DNA from: an uncultured Clostridia bacterium
GTDB lineage: Bacteria > Bacillota > Clostridia > Peptostreptococcales > Anaerovoracaceae
Assembly: GCA_945876935.1 (NCBI GenBank)
Contig: CAMCQA010000001.1
Coordinates: 62,001 to 126,000, forward strand
Direction of reading: 5' to 3'
Length of the DNA stretch: 64,000 nt
Notes under the pieces: generated by a model
Seen by the model: only the letters and a program-made list of their open reading frames with translations
Database searches by the model: none
Told to the model about the DNA's origin: nothing
Part shown: one piece after another, positions 19,266 to 29,337 of the stretch
Layout: every line of letters starts with the position of its first letter
Numbering within the stretch: the stretch's first letter is position 1
Translations under genes and position numbers: made by a program

Positions 19266-20147
19266 ATGTATATAGAAGAATTTAGAGCCTATCTTAGAGA
19301 TAGAAGAGGTATGTCTGAAATATCTATACAGGCATATCTGGCAGACATAAAAGAATTTGAAGAGGAATGTCAAAGCTGTGGTATCGATGATATGGCTAAA
19401 GCATCAAATAGCCATGTTGCAAGCTTTTTGATGAGTTTGAGAGATAAGGGTAGAAGTACATCAACTGTAAATAGAAAGTTGGCTTCAGTTAGAGCTTTTT
19501 ATAAGTTTCTTATGGCTGAAGGAAAGATTGATGGAAATCCTACAAAATCTCTTAAGACAGCAAAGCTAGAAAGAAGAAACATAGACTTTTTAACAGTTGA
19601 ACAAATTGAAGAAATTCTTGATAAGCCAAATAATACACTGAAGGGCAAGAGAGATAAAGCTATTTTAGAGCTTCTCTATGCTACAGGAATAAGAGTAAAT
19701 GAGCTTATTAATGCTGATGTTTGTGACGTTAATACAAAAATTGGTTTCTTTACATGTAGAGGAACCGGCGGTAAGGCGAGAATAGTTCCTTTAGGTGGAC
19801 CGGCTAGAGAAGCCATAGAGGATTACTTTGAGCATACTAGAGACATGTTCGTTAAGAACAATAAGTTTGAAGATGCTCTGTTTGTAAATTCTAATGGTGG
19901 AAGAATCACAAGACAGGGACTTTGGAAAATTCTAAAGAATTATGGAAAGATGGTAGGGTTAGAAGACAGAATAACTCCTCATATATTTAGAACATCTTTC
20001 GCAGTACACATGGTACAAAATGGAGCTGACTTAAAGTCTCTTCAAGAACTTTTAGGGCACGAAGATGCCACTGCAACTCAGATATACTTATTTGTAACTA
20101 AAAATAGGATAAAGGATGTCTATGATAAGACTCATCCTAGAGCATAG
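19266..20147 (+). CDS. xerD: Tyrosine recombinase XerD-like
   Basis: Core-binding N-domain; LLYATGIRVNEL...TCRGTGGKARIVPL...TPHIFRTSFAVHMVQNGADLKSLQELLGHEDATATQIY; catalytic HxxR appears as HIFR. Confidence 0.85.
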   Translation: MYIEEFRAYLRDRRGMSEISIQAYLADIKEFEEECQSCGIDDMAKASNSHVASFLMSLRDKGRSTSTVNRKLASVRAFYKFLMAEGKIDGNPTKSLKTAKLERRNIDFLTVEQIEEILDKPNNTLKGKRDKAILELLYATGIRVNELINADVCDVNTKIGFFTCRGTGGKARIVPLGGPAREAIEDYFEHTRDMFVKNNKFEDALFVNSNGGRITRQGLWKILKNYGKMVGLEDRITPHIFRTSFAVHMVQNGADLKSLQELLGHEDATATQIYLFVTKNRIKDVYDKTHPRA

Positions 20148-20186
20148 TTCAATAAGGATATAAAGAGTTTACTAACTTTAAGAAAT

Positions 20187-20220
20187 AAAAAAGGACTTCC
20201 TTTGATGAAGTCCTTTTTTT
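20187..20220. terminator. Bidirectional terminator between convergent genes
   Basis: AAAAAAGGACTTC-ctttgat-GAAGTCCTTTTTTT. Confidence 0.85.
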
Positions 20221-20232
20221 ATGTATTAAAAC

Positions 20233-20907
20233 TTAAAATAATAGGTCTAATAGTTCTAGTGGCTGTACATAGTTACCGTCTTTGTAAACTCTCATGTTTC
20301 CGCCAGAGATTTCATCAACAAGAGCAACCTTGCCATCAATTATACCAAACTCTAATTTAATGTCATAAAGATCTAGCCATTTATTCTTTAGCTCTCTTTC
20401 AACAATCTTTGTGATATTCTTTGTAAGTTCTTTTAGCTCTTCATATCTATCTTCTGAAAGGATTCCTAAAGTTGCAAGAGCGTCCTTTGTTATAGGTGGA
20501 TCTTCTCTGTCGTTATCTTTTAGAGTAACTTCTACAAAATAGTTTAGATCCTGACCTTCTTCACAGTAATCTCCATATCTTCTGAAAAAGCTTCCTACAG
20601 CTTTAACTCTGCATATAACTTCTAGACCTTTTCCAAAAAGCTCAGCTGGTTTTACAACCATTTCAGCATTTTCTACATCTGCGCTAACATAGTGTGTTGG
20701 ATAATTTTCAGCATTGATTTTTCCAAAGAAAAAGTCAGTTAATTTTACACAAGCCTTTCCCATTCCATCGATTGATAGTCCTACTGTGTTTGCACCTGGA
20801 TCAAATACTCCATTTTCTCCTGTTACATCGTCTTTAAACTTTAAAAGGAAGTTGCCATCTTCCAACTGAAATACGTTTTTTGTTTTTCCTGAGTAAACTA
20901 GATTCAT
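20233..20907 (-). CDS. purC: Phosphoribosylaminoimidazole-succinocarboxamide synthase family protein
   Basis: YSGKTKNVFQLEDGNFLLKFKDDVTG...VKAVGSFFRRYG...LYDIKLEFGIIDGKVALVDEISGGNMRVYKDG. Confidence 0.88.
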   Translation of the reverse strand: MNLVYSGKTKNVFQLEDGNFLLKFKDDVTGENGVFDPGANTVGLSIDGMGKACVKLTDFFFGKINAENYPTHYVSADVENAEMVVKPAELFGKGLEVICRVKAVGSFFRRYGDYCEEGQDLNYFVEVTLKDNDREDPPITKDALATLGILSEDRYEELKELTKNITKIVERELKNKWLDLYDIKLEFGIIDGKVALVDEISGGNMRVYKDGNYVQPLELLDLLF

Positions 20908-21087
20908 AAATGTCCTCCTGGTTTGAATACAATATTTATAATAAAAGAGTATAGCACTTAAGTTTAAAAAAATCTATATCAAAGTTACCAGTATAGAAAA
21001 AATATATAATGGAAAACTTTTTCTTTAGAAACTAATTATAATGATTTAAAGATTTGTAATGACTCTTAGTATTGTTAGACCTTTATA

Positions 21088-22896
21088 TTAAAGCTCCAGC
21101 AGCCATTCGTTATAATGAATGTCGCTATCCATTAGCCATTTATCGTAGTTTAGGCTTATATCAGACATTATAACAGGGCTATCCGGTGAGCAGTTTCTCT
21201 TAAACTGCTGTGTAAAGAATCTCTTATAGAATACCTTTAACCATTTTCTAACGAATTCTTCGTCATACTGTCCTTCAAATGCTTTTGTTGCTAGATACAA
21301 CAGCTTCTTTGGAGGTGCTCCGTAAAGAAGCGTATGATATATGAAAAAGTCATGGAGAGGATAAGGTCCAACTTTATCTTCTGTTTTTTGACTCATATTT
21401 CCATCGCTATTAGGCGATAAAAGTTCTGGCGAGATAGGTGTAGCAAGTACATCTTCAAGGGCTTCCTTGAGCGAAACAGTATCTTTAAGGAAGTAGTCTG
21501 ATGTAGATAAAGGGAAGTCTATGAACCATCTTATAACATACTGCATAAGAGTTTTAGGTATTCCTGAATTTACTCCATACATGGACATATGATCGCCGTT
21601 ATATGTACACCAGCCTAATGCAAGCTCGCTTAAATCTCCCGTTCCTATAACTAGCCCTGAAACTTTGTTTGCATAATCCATAAGGATTTGAGTTCTTTCT
21701 CTTGCCTGAGAATTTTCAAAAGTTATATCTTCAACTTCTCTAGAATGATTTATATCTTCAAAGTGCTGCATTACGGCTTTTTTAATAGATATCTCTTTAA
21801 AAGTAACACCTAATGATTTAATCATTTTAACAGCGTTATTGTAAGTTCTTCCCGTAGTACCAAAGCCAGGCATGGTAATGGCTATGATATTCTCAAGAGG
21901 AAGTCCTAATTTTTTATGGGCAAAAACGCTTACGAGCAATGCTAAAGTTGAATCAAGACCTCCTGATACACCAACAACAGAATGTTTGCTATGAGTGTGA
22001 GCCAGCCTTTTTGATAGAGCATTTACTTGAATGTGGAATATTTCTTCCATAGTAGCGATAGCTTCTTCTCTATTTGAAGGAATGAAAGGAAGTTTTGAAA
22101 CCTCTCTAATGAGTCTTCCTCCTGCCCACATTGATATAGGCGAAATCTTATCTAGGCTCATAGTCTCTATATTTGTAAAAGTTTTCTTGTGAAGTCTTTT
22201 AGCTTTTATAAGATTTGCATCTACATCCCACAGAACACCGTTCTTATCTTCGAAAGGACTTGAACTATCTAGAATAACACCATTTTCACTTACTATGGAA
22301 ATTCCATTAGAACTGTTAAGGATAGTTATATTGTTATTTTCTAGGCTCATTGAAGTTGACAGATTTTTATAATAAGCCGACTTTCCTAGAGTATAGCTTT
22401 GGCTATCTAAAAGGATTTGTATATCAGCATCTTTATTTGCTCCAATAGTTATCTGATTCCTTTCATCAAAGAAAAGCTTGTCGCTGAAAAGCTCATCGTG
22501 AGATGGTGAAAAGAACTCGTTTTCTCTAGAAGTTGCATTGTTAAGAGCAACGCTAGAGCAGATTGCTCCCTTTTGGATTATAGATAGCTTTTGTATAAGT
22601 CTTCCGCAGAAGAAATCGTAATGATGCATTACTATTGTAGTAGAGCTTTGTGCATTAGCTTTTAAAATTTGCTTTATACCGCTGTTTTGTCTATCTAAAA
22701 GATGATGGTTGAAAAACAGGCTTCCGCAATTTGGAGAAGTTACCGAAAAAGGCGGAAGAACTAAAAGCCCAACACCTTCCCTATCAGCTATTTTCATAGC
22801 AGATAAAATCTCTTGTGTATTGTGTTCAATATCTGCTTTTTGAGCATCTATCTTAGGTAGAAATACTCTTAAAAAACCAAAATTATTATTTACCAT
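21088..22896 (-). CDS. nadE: Glutamine-dependent NAD+ synthase (nitrilase domain plus NadE domain)
   Basis: [57 protein letters not shown]. Confidence 0.95.
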   Translation of the reverse strand: MVNNNFGFLRVFLPKIDAQKADIEHNTQEILSAMKIADREGVGLLVLPPFSVTSPNCGSLFFNHHLLDRQNSGIKQILKANAQSSTTIVMHHYDFFCGRLIQKLSIIQKGAICSSVALNNATSRENEFFSPSHDELFSDKLFFDERNQITIGANKDADIQILLDSQSYTLGKSAYYKNLSTSMSLENNNITILNSSNGISIVSENGVILDSSSPFEDKNGVLWDVDANLIKAKRLHKKTFTNIETMSLDKISPISMWAGGRLIREVSKLPFIPSNREEAIATMEEIFHIQVNALSKRLAHTHSKHSVVGVSGGLDSTLALLVSVFAHKKLGLPLENIIAITMPGFGTTGRTYNNAVKMIKSLGVTFKEISIKKAVMQHFEDINHSREVEDITFENSQARERTQILMDYANKVSGLVIGTGDLSELALGWCTYNGDHMSMYGVNSGIPKTLMQYVIRWFIDFPLSTSDYFLKDTVSLKEALEDVLATPISPELLSPNSDGNMSQKTEDKVGPYPLHDFFIYHTLLYGAPPKKLLYLATKAFEGQYDEEFVRKWLKVFYKRFFTQQFKRNCSPDSPVIMSDISLNYDKWLMDSDIHYNEWLLEL

Positions 22897-23173
22897 AATT
22901 TTTTATTCCCCCTGAAAATTTAAATAAAAAATTCTTAATGTTATATATTTTTGTTAAGTTACTTTAATATTATATATCAACTTTTAGGATAAATATATAA
23001 AAAGGTTGAAATAAGCTGTTTTTAGTTGAGTTCACAGAAGGGATGGAGAGGGTGTAAATATTGATTTTAATAGGGTTTTAAAGTATAATTAACCATACTA
23101 AATTTGATGTATAACTAATTGGATAAATAGAATATATGAATGTATAGTTTTATTATATAGAAAGGAAATTTTA

Positions 23174-24133
23174 ATGAAATCGACCTTTATACAAGATATA
23201 AAAGATCAGAGTGTAGTGCAGGATTTTTTTCTTGTTAAGACTTGCTCTATAAAAGTTGGATCTACAGGTAAGCAATATCTAGATTTGATAGTTGCAGATA
23301 ATACAGGAGAAATGTCTGCAAAAAAATGGGATATTGAAGAAGATTTAGAAAATATAAAAGAACTTAGCTCAGGCGATATCATAAAGCTGAGAGCGCAGGT
23401 ATCTGAGTGGAATAAAGCCAAGCAACTTAAGGTTACGAAATTTAGAAAGTCTATACCTAATGACAATTTAAGAATAGGTGATTTTGTTCAAGCAGCTCCA
23501 GAAGAACCAGAAGAAATGTATGAATTTATTAAAGGTGTGGCTGAAAGTTTTGAAGATCAAGAGTTGAGAGACTTGTGCTTAGGTAGATTAGAACGAGAGA
23601 GAGAAAGACTTCTTTACTATCCTGCAGCTACAAGGAATCATCATGCCTTATTGGGAGGACTTTTATACCATATGAAAAGAATGTTAATAGCAGGAGACAA
23701 GCTATGTGAGGTGTATGAGACTTTAAATAGAGATCTTCTCTTAACAGGAGTAATGATGCATGATATGGAGAAGCTTAACGAAATTATGGCTAACGAACTT
23801 GGATTAGCTGATGAATATTCTTTCGAAGGCAATATGTTAGGACATTTAGTATTAGGTGTTAGAGAGTTAGATAGAGAAATGAGAGAATTAGGCATAGGAA
23901 GGGAAAAAGCTGTTATGATTGAGCATATGGTTTTATCTCACCATTATGAGCCAGAATTCGGATCTCCAAAGAGACCTCTTTTTCCAGAAGCGGAAGTTCT
24001 TCACTATCTAGATGTTATGGACGCCAAAATATATGATATGGAAGAGGCTTTAAAGAAGACTGAGCCAGGTCAATTTAGCGAGAAAGTATGGACCTTGGAT
24101 AGCAGAAGAATATACAAGAGAAAAGATTTTTAA
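23174..24133 (+). CDS. OB-fold plus HD-domain 3'-5' exoribonuclease (YhaM-like)
   Basis: N-terminal OB region, then HHALLGGLLYHMKRM...HDMEKL...MVLSHHYEPEFGSPKRPLFPEAEVLHYLDVMDAKIYDM. Confidence 0.88.
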   Translation: MKSTFIQDIKDQSVVQDFFLVKTCSIKVGSTGKQYLDLIVADNTGEMSAKKWDIEEDLENIKELSSGDIIKLRAQVSEWNKAKQLKVTKFRKSIPNDNLRIGDFVQAAPEEPEEMYEFIKGVAESFEDQELRDLCLGRLERERERLLYYPAATRNHHALLGGLLYHMKRMLIAGDKLCEVYETLNRDLLLTGVMMHDMEKLNEIMANELGLADEYSFEGNMLGHLVLGVRELDREMRELGIGREKAVMIEHMVLSHHYEPEFGSPKRPLFPEAEVLHYLDVMDAKIYDMEEALKKTEPGQFSEKVWTLDSRRIYKRKDF

Positions 24134-24169
24134 TAGATACAATATTTTAAGAAGAGGAAGTATTAAGTT

Positions 24170-25474
24170 ATGATCAAAATGCCTAGAGAAGTTACCGAAT
24201 CCATAAATCTTCTTGGACACAAAGGGTATAAAGTTTATGCTGTAGGAGGCTGCGTAAGAGATAGTTTGCTGGGGGAAAAACCAATAGACTGGGATTTATG
24301 TACAGACGCTCCTCTATCTATAATGCAGGAAACTTTTCCTAAGGGAAAGGTTATGAATGAAGCTTTGGAGGTAATAAGGCTAGATTTTACAAAAAATGAA
24401 GATGACTTGAAAAGCCCTGTAATAGATATTGCAAGGTTTAGAGAAGAATATGCTTACGATTTAAAAGGAAGTCCTATAGATTTTAAATTTGTAGAAAATA
24501 TAGAAGCGGATTTAAAGAGAAGGGACTTTACTATAAATGCATTGGCAGATAATGCATCTCTTGGATTTGTTGACATTTTTGATGGAAAAAAAGACTTGAA
24601 AGAAAAGAGAATCAAGATTATAGGTGATTCCGATAAGAGATTTAGTGAAGATCCTTTAAGAATGCTTAGAGCCGCTAGATTTGCTGCAGAAAAAGGCTTT
24701 GTCATAGAGGAAGAAACCTATATGGCAATAAAGAGGAATTGCAACCTTTTATCTCAAGTTAGCATAGATAAGGTGAGGGAAGACTTCATGAGACTTGCTA
24801 AAGCTAGATTTGCAAGTAAGGGCTTTGAGATTCTTTTTGACACTGGGCTTATATATACGATTGCTGAGGTTACAACTGAAGACTTTAAATTTAAGAAAAA
24901 AGTGCTATTATCAAAATTTTTAAGAAATATAGATAGCACATACCCGTATATTGAAAGAAGATTAGCTCTATTTTACTCTCTTTTAAACAAATCAGATGCG
25001 GTTGCTTCTATTGAAAAGCTTAATTACAGAAAAGAACTGAAGAAAAAGTTAATGTTCACAATAAATAATATAAGTTATTTGGGAACGATCAAAAGTGATG
25101 TAGCTCTAAAAGACTATATTTCTGAGATTGGATTTGAGTATTACGAAGCTTTAGATCACCTTGCACAGGATAAGATCGTAGTTTATGGTGGCAGTCCAGC
25201 TAGAGTTAACAAAAGAGAAAAAATCATAAACAGAATAAAGGATAGAAACGAGCCTGTTTTGCAAAGAGATTTAGTTATAAATGGTGATGATTTGAAAGAA
25301 GCAAATATAGAAGAAAAGCTTATAGGCAATGTTTTATTCTGTCTTCTTTTGGATGTTCATAGAAAGCCTTTCTTAAATAATAGGGGGAGCCTTCTAACGC
25401 TTGCAAAGTCTTATGAAAAGAGTTCTTTAAAGAGATTTTTAAAGACCAACTCCCTTATGAGAAAGTTAAGATAG
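24170..25474 (+). CDS. cca: CCA tRNA nucleotidyltransferase / poly(A) polymerase family
   Basis: YAVGGCVRDSLLGEKPIDWDLCTDA; RRDFTINALA; EDPLRMLRAARFAAEKGFVIEEET. Confidence 0.93.
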   Translation: MIKMPREVTESINLLGHKGYKVYAVGGCVRDSLLGEKPIDWDLCTDAPLSIMQETFPKGKVMNEALEVIRLDFTKNEDDLKSPVIDIARFREEYAYDLKGSPIDFKFVENIEADLKRRDFTINALADNASLGFVDIFDGKKDLKEKRIKIIGDSDKRFSEDPLRMLRAARFAAEKGFVIEEETYMAIKRNCNLLSQVSIDKVREDFMRLAKARFASKGFEILFDTGLIYTIAEVTTEDFKFKKKVLLSKFLRNIDSTYPYIERRLALFYSLLNKSDAVASIEKLNYRKELKKKLMFTINNISYLGTIKSDVALKDYISEIGFEYYEALDHLAQDKIVVYGGSPARVNKREKIINRIKDRNEPVLQRDLVINGDDLKEANIEEKLIGNVLFCLLLDVHRKPFLNNRGSLLTLAKSYEKSSLKRFLKTNSLMRKLR

Positions 25475-25475
25475 T

Positions 25476-27698
25476 ATGAATGATTTGTTGGAAATTGAAG
25501 GTGTCCTTGAAAAGATTATTTTTCACAGCAAAGATAGTGACTTTTTAATAGCTAGCTTTTTATCAGAGGATGATAGAATCACGGTTACAGGTCCTATACA
25601 TAGAGCTGTAGAGGGAAATAATTATAGGCTTTATGGGGAGTTTATCCTTCATAAGAAGTATGGTGAACAATTTAAGATAGATAGGTCTGAAGCTTCGCTA
25701 CCTAGAGGAGAAGAAGCTATAATAGCTTTTCTTTCGTCAAGATTTATCAAAGGTATAGGTAAGGCGAAAGCCAAGTCTATAGTAGCTATGTTTGGTGAAA
25801 GAACATTTGAAATTATTGAGAACTCACCAGATGAGCTTTTAAGAGTTAAGGATATAGGGGAAAAAACTGTAGAGGCAATAATTGAAGGTTATGCAGCCTA
25901 TGGTCATAGCTCAAGAGTTTATTCTTACTTTCACAGTATAGGACTTAGCTCAAAAATGATAGATTCTGTATACAGACTTCATGGTGACAAAGCTATAGAG
26001 TTATTTGAACAAAGCCCTTATGATTTTGCTAGAGATGTAAAAGGTTTGGGCTTTTTAAAGGTTGATAAAATAGCTCTTAAAAATGGAATAGCTCAAGATG
26101 ATTCGCAAAGGCTTAAAATGGGCATAGAGCATATTCTTCAAAGGGAAGCTTCAAATGGACATGTGTATGTAGAAAAGCATAAACTTATATCTAAAGGAGC
26201 TGATTTGCTACAAGTTGAATCAGAACTTTTGGAAGAAGTAATAAGAGATATGGCGTTAGAGCTAACTTTGAAAATAGATTTTTCTTATCAGGACAATGTT
26301 TATTTGATGCAAAATTATGCTATGGAAGAGCTTATTGTAGAAAAGGTATTTTCCATGGTTAAAGATAATACCAAAACCTTACCTTACAAAATAGAGAATT
26401 TGATAAAGGATACTGAAAAAAAATATGATATTTCCTTTTCTGATGAGCAAAAAAAAGCTATAGAAGGATCTATAAATTCATCGATAAGCATAATAACCGG
26501 TGGCCCTGGGACAGGTAAAACGACTATAATTAGAGGACTTATAAATATTTTTTCTCATGCTGATATGGAAGTAGCGTTGACTGCGCCTACGGGAAGAGCA
26601 GCGAAGAGAATTACAGAAACTACAGGAAAGACTGCCTCTACTATACATAGATTATTGGAATACTATGCAGATGAAAATCAAAATATGAGATTTAATAGGA
26701 ACTTTGATAACCCCTTAGATGAAGAAGTTATTATTTTAGATGAAGCATCTATGGTAGACCTGCAGCTTATGCATAGCTTGATGAAAGCCATAAAAACAGG
26801 ATCTAGGTTGATAATAGTGGGAGACGAAGACCAGCTTCAATCTGTAGGTATAGGAAATGTTTTAGGTGATTTAATAGAGTGTAGCTATGTTCCATGCTTT
26901 AGACTTAAAGAAATATTTAGGCAGGCCAAGGAGAGTAATATCATTATTCATTCTCACGAAATAAATCAAGGAATAAGCCCTACTTTTTCAAATAGTAGGG
27001 AGGGTGATCTATTTTATATAGAGAGAATGAAAGAAGATGAGGCTGTAGAGATAATAAAGGATTTGGCTTCCCACAGATTGGAAAGTTATTTTCCTATAGA
27101 AAATAAAATTATGGATATACAAGTGGTATCTCCTAGTAAAAAGGGTTACCTTGGAAATGAAAATATGAACAGAGTTCTTCAAGAACTATTGAATCCTCCA
27201 TCCTCCGATAAGACTGAAATCTCCATTGGGGATAAGGTTATAAGAGTTGGAGACAAAGTTATGCATACAAAAAATAACTACAATATTCCTTGGTCCAATA
27301 TTGTTGACCATACTGAAGGGAAAGGTGTTTTTAACGGAGAAGTTGGATTTGTTCAGGAAATAGATAGTGAGGAAGAGGCTATATACATACTATTTGATGA
27401 TGAAAAACTGGCATTTTATGATTATGAAGAAGCTAAAGAGCTAAGTTTAGGTTATAGTATGACTGTACACAAAAGTCAGGGAAGCGAATTTCCAGTAGTT
27501 ATAATTCCTCTGTACAGAGTTCCATATATTTTATCTCATAGAAATTTGATATATACTGCCATAACTAGAGGAAAAAGGGGAGTCGTTCTTGTTGGGGATA
27601 GACGATTTCTAGATAATATGGTGAAAAATGTAAATAATAATAAACGAAATTCAGGGCTTTCATCTCGCATAAGAGCTAGATTTGAAAGAAATATATAG
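25476..27698 (+). CDS. recD2: RecD2-type ATP-dependent DNA helicase
   Basis: HhH region GIGKAKAKSIV...; ITGGPGTGKTTIIRG; LDEASMVD; VGDEDQLQSVG; SMTVHKSQGSEFPVVI. Confidence 0.95.
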   Translation: MNDLLEIEGVLEKIIFHSKDSDFLIASFLSEDDRITVTGPIHRAVEGNNYRLYGEFILHKKYGEQFKIDRSEASLPRGEEAIIAFLSSRFIKGIGKAKAKSIVAMFGERTFEIIENSPDELLRVKDIGEKTVEAIIEGYAAYGHSSRVYSYFHSIGLSSKMIDSVYRLHGDKAIELFEQSPYDFARDVKGLGFLKVDKIALKNGIAQDDSQRLKMGIEHILQREASNGHVYVEKHKLISKGADLLQVESELLEEVIRDMALELTLKIDFSYQDNVYLMQNYAMEELIVEKVFSMVKDNTKTLPYKIENLIKDTEKKYDISFSDEQKKAIEGSINSSISIITGGPGTGKTTIIRGLINIFSHADMEVALTAPTGRAAKRITETTGKTASTIHRLLEYYADENQNMRFNRNFDNPLDEEVIILDEASMVDLQLMHSLMKAIKTGSRLIIVGDEDQLQSVGIGNVLGDLIECSYVPCFRLKEIFRQAKESNIIIHSHEINQGISPTFSNSREGDLFYIERMKEDEAVEIIKDLASHRLESYFPIENKIMDIQVVSPSKKGYLGNENMNRVLQELLNPPSSDKTEISIGDKVIRVGDKVMHTKNNYNIPWSNIVDHTEGKGVFNGEVGFVQEIDSEEEAIYILFDDEKLAFYDYEEAKELSLGYSMTVHKSQGSEFPVVIIPLYRVPYILSHRNLIYTAITRGKRGVVLVGDRRFLDNMVKNVNNNKRNSGLSSRIRARFERNI

Positions 27699-28464
27699 CT
27701 TCAATAAATATGAAAAAGATAGTATACTTATAGGGGTTAGGAATATTGGAAATTATTTTGCTAACCTAATATATCCGACAAGTTTATACTGCATTTGTTG
27801 TGAAAGCTTCATAGGTGAAAACAACAGATATAGTCTGTGCACTAGCTGCTTTCAGAAAATAAGGTGGAATAATGAACGAGTCTGTAAAAAATGTGGAAGA
27901 CCGTTAAGAATTAACAATCATACTGAATTTTGTAATGACTGCTTGATGGAAGAGAGGTCATTTGTGAGAGGAAGCATGGCAACAGGGTATGACTTATTAG
28001 AACGAATAATCATATCTAAGTTCAAAAATGGTAAGAGAGAATTTATTGGAAGAAGCGTAGGATCTATTTTAGCGGATAAACTTTCTGAAGAGCTATGGAT
28101 TGAAGAGATTGATTTTCTTAGTTATGTTCCTATATCTAAAGAAAAGCTCAAAATTAGAGGTTTTAATCAAAGCGAGACAATATGTAAATTTTTAGGGAAA
28201 AAACTTGAAATTTCGGTCATCAATACTTTGATTAAGAAAAAAGATTTGAGTTCTATGAAGCGATTGAATAGATTAGATAGAAGTAGAATTATTAAAGGCA
28301 GTATCGCTTTAGACTTAAAATGTAAAAATATAATATTAAATAAGAATATTTTAATTGTTGATGATGTGTTTACAACGGGAGCAACTATGGAGGAGTGCAG
28401 TAAGATTTTACTCAGGAATGGAGCTAAATCAGTAAGTGTAGCTTGTTTTTCTGCAGCGTGGTAA
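27682..28464 (+). CDS. comF: ComF family phosphoribosyltransferase-like protein
   Basis: Paired CxxC zinc motifs (CICC, CTSC, CKKCGRP, CNDC), RGFNQSE, ILIVDDVFTTGATMEEC. Confidence 0.92.
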   Translation: MKEIYSFNKYEKDSILIGVRNIGNYFANLIYPTSLYCICCESFIGENNRYSLCTSCFQKIRWNNERVCKKCGRPLRINNHTEFCNDCLMEERSFVRGSMATGYDLLERIIISKFKNGKREFIGRSVGSILADKLSEELWIEEIDFLSYVPISKEKLKIRGFNQSETICKFLGKKLEISVINTLIKKKDLSSMKRLNRLDRSRIIKGSIALDLKCKNIILNKNILIVDDVFTTGATMEECSKILLRNGAKSVSVACFSAAW

Positions 28465-28494
28465 ATTGAAAAAATATTCTTTAAAAGATTTTGT

Positions 28495-28672
28495 TATAGT
28501 GGTCGCCTAGGTCTGTGATTGAAAGGCCAGGCTAGCTACGGGCGAAAGGTCCCACGTAAGCTGTACGCAGGGCGGCAGTGATCATGGCGTAGTTTAGAAG
28601 TAAGTCCTCTGAGAAACTCAGGTAAAGGCAGGTGTGGGGGCAAAGATCAGGTCAGCTAGGCGACTATTATAT
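28495..28672 (+). ncRNA. raiA-motif structured noncoding RNA
   Basis: About 175-nt GC-richer segment directly upstream of hpf/raiA, closed by perfect stem GTCGCCTAG (28502-28510)/CTAGGCGAC (28656-28664), with further internal conserved-looking structure. Confidence 0.8.
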
Positions 28673-28704
28673 ATATTGCAAATATGTACTTGAAAAGCTA
28701 ATTG

Positions 28705-28713
28705 TGATATAAT
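28705..28713 (+). promoter_or_regulatory. Predicted extended -10 promoter for hpf
   Basis: TGATATAAT (TGn-TATAAT) about 46 nt upstream of the hpf start, downstream of the raiA-motif RNA. Confidence 0.5.
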
Positions 28714-28758
28714 AAAACCATACAATTTCATATTTTTTATGATAAGGAGGGCGTTATT

Positions 28759-29283
28759 ATGAAGATTATATTAGTTAATAAGAACGTTAATGTAACTGAA
28801 GAGTTAAGAGATATTATCGATAAGAAGTTTGATAAGCTATCAAAGTATTTTGATGATGATATAACGGCTCAAGTATTGCTCTCAAAAGAAAAGCACTTTG
28901 AAAAGATAGAGGCAACAATATCTGTAAAAGGTACTTTGTTCAGAGCTGAAAGTCGTGGAGAAGATGTACATTTCGGCATAGACAAGGTTATAGATAAGCT
29001 TTCTTCTCAGATTTCTAAATATAAAGGGCGTCTTGCAAAAAGGCACAAGGGTAAAGTTGGAATTCAGTTTGATGCAATACCGGACTATCATGTGGAGACT
29101 AAAGACGAAACACCCGTAAAGAGAAAGAAAGTAGAGACTAAGGTTATGTCTATTGCAGATGCTATTATGAGCATGGAACTGGTAGGCCATGATTTTTATC
29201 TTTTCAAAGATGATGAAAGTGGAAACTCTGCTGTAGTATACAAAAGAGAATCCGGAGGTTATGGTCTGTTAGAAATGGATTAA
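28759..29283 (+). CDS. hpf: Ribosome hibernation-promoting factor, long form
   Basis: N-terminal S30AE domain and C-terminal dimerisation domain MSIADAIMSMELVGHDFYLFKDDESGNSAVVYKRESGGYGLLEM. Confidence 0.95.
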   Translation: MKIILVNKNVNVTEELRDIIDKKFDKLSKYFDDDITAQVLLSKEKHFEKIEATISVKGTLFRAESRGEDVHFGIDKVIDKLSSQISKYKGRLAKRHKGKVGIQFDAIPDYHVETKDETPVKRKKVETKVMSIADAIMSMELVGHDFYLFKDDESGNSAVVYKRESGGYGLLEMD

Positions 29284-29315
29284 TCATAGATGATGCCTTT
29301 AGGCATCATCTATGA
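29284..29315 (+). other. Perfect 14-bp hairpin without a T-tract between hpf and cdaA
   Basis: TCATAGATGATGCC-TTTA-GGCATCATCTATGA. Confidence 0.85.
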
Positions 29316-29337
29316 CTATATAGATTAGTGAGAAGCT

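Noticed and set aside
19266-20147. Tyrosine recombinase as evidence of a mobile element
   Set aside because: Domain layout fits chromosomal XerD; no att repeats or cargo genes around it.
22897-23173. 277-bp intergenic region between nadE and the HD exonuclease as a hidden element
   Set aside because: AT-rich divergent promoter region; no strong repeat, hairpin or ORF seen.
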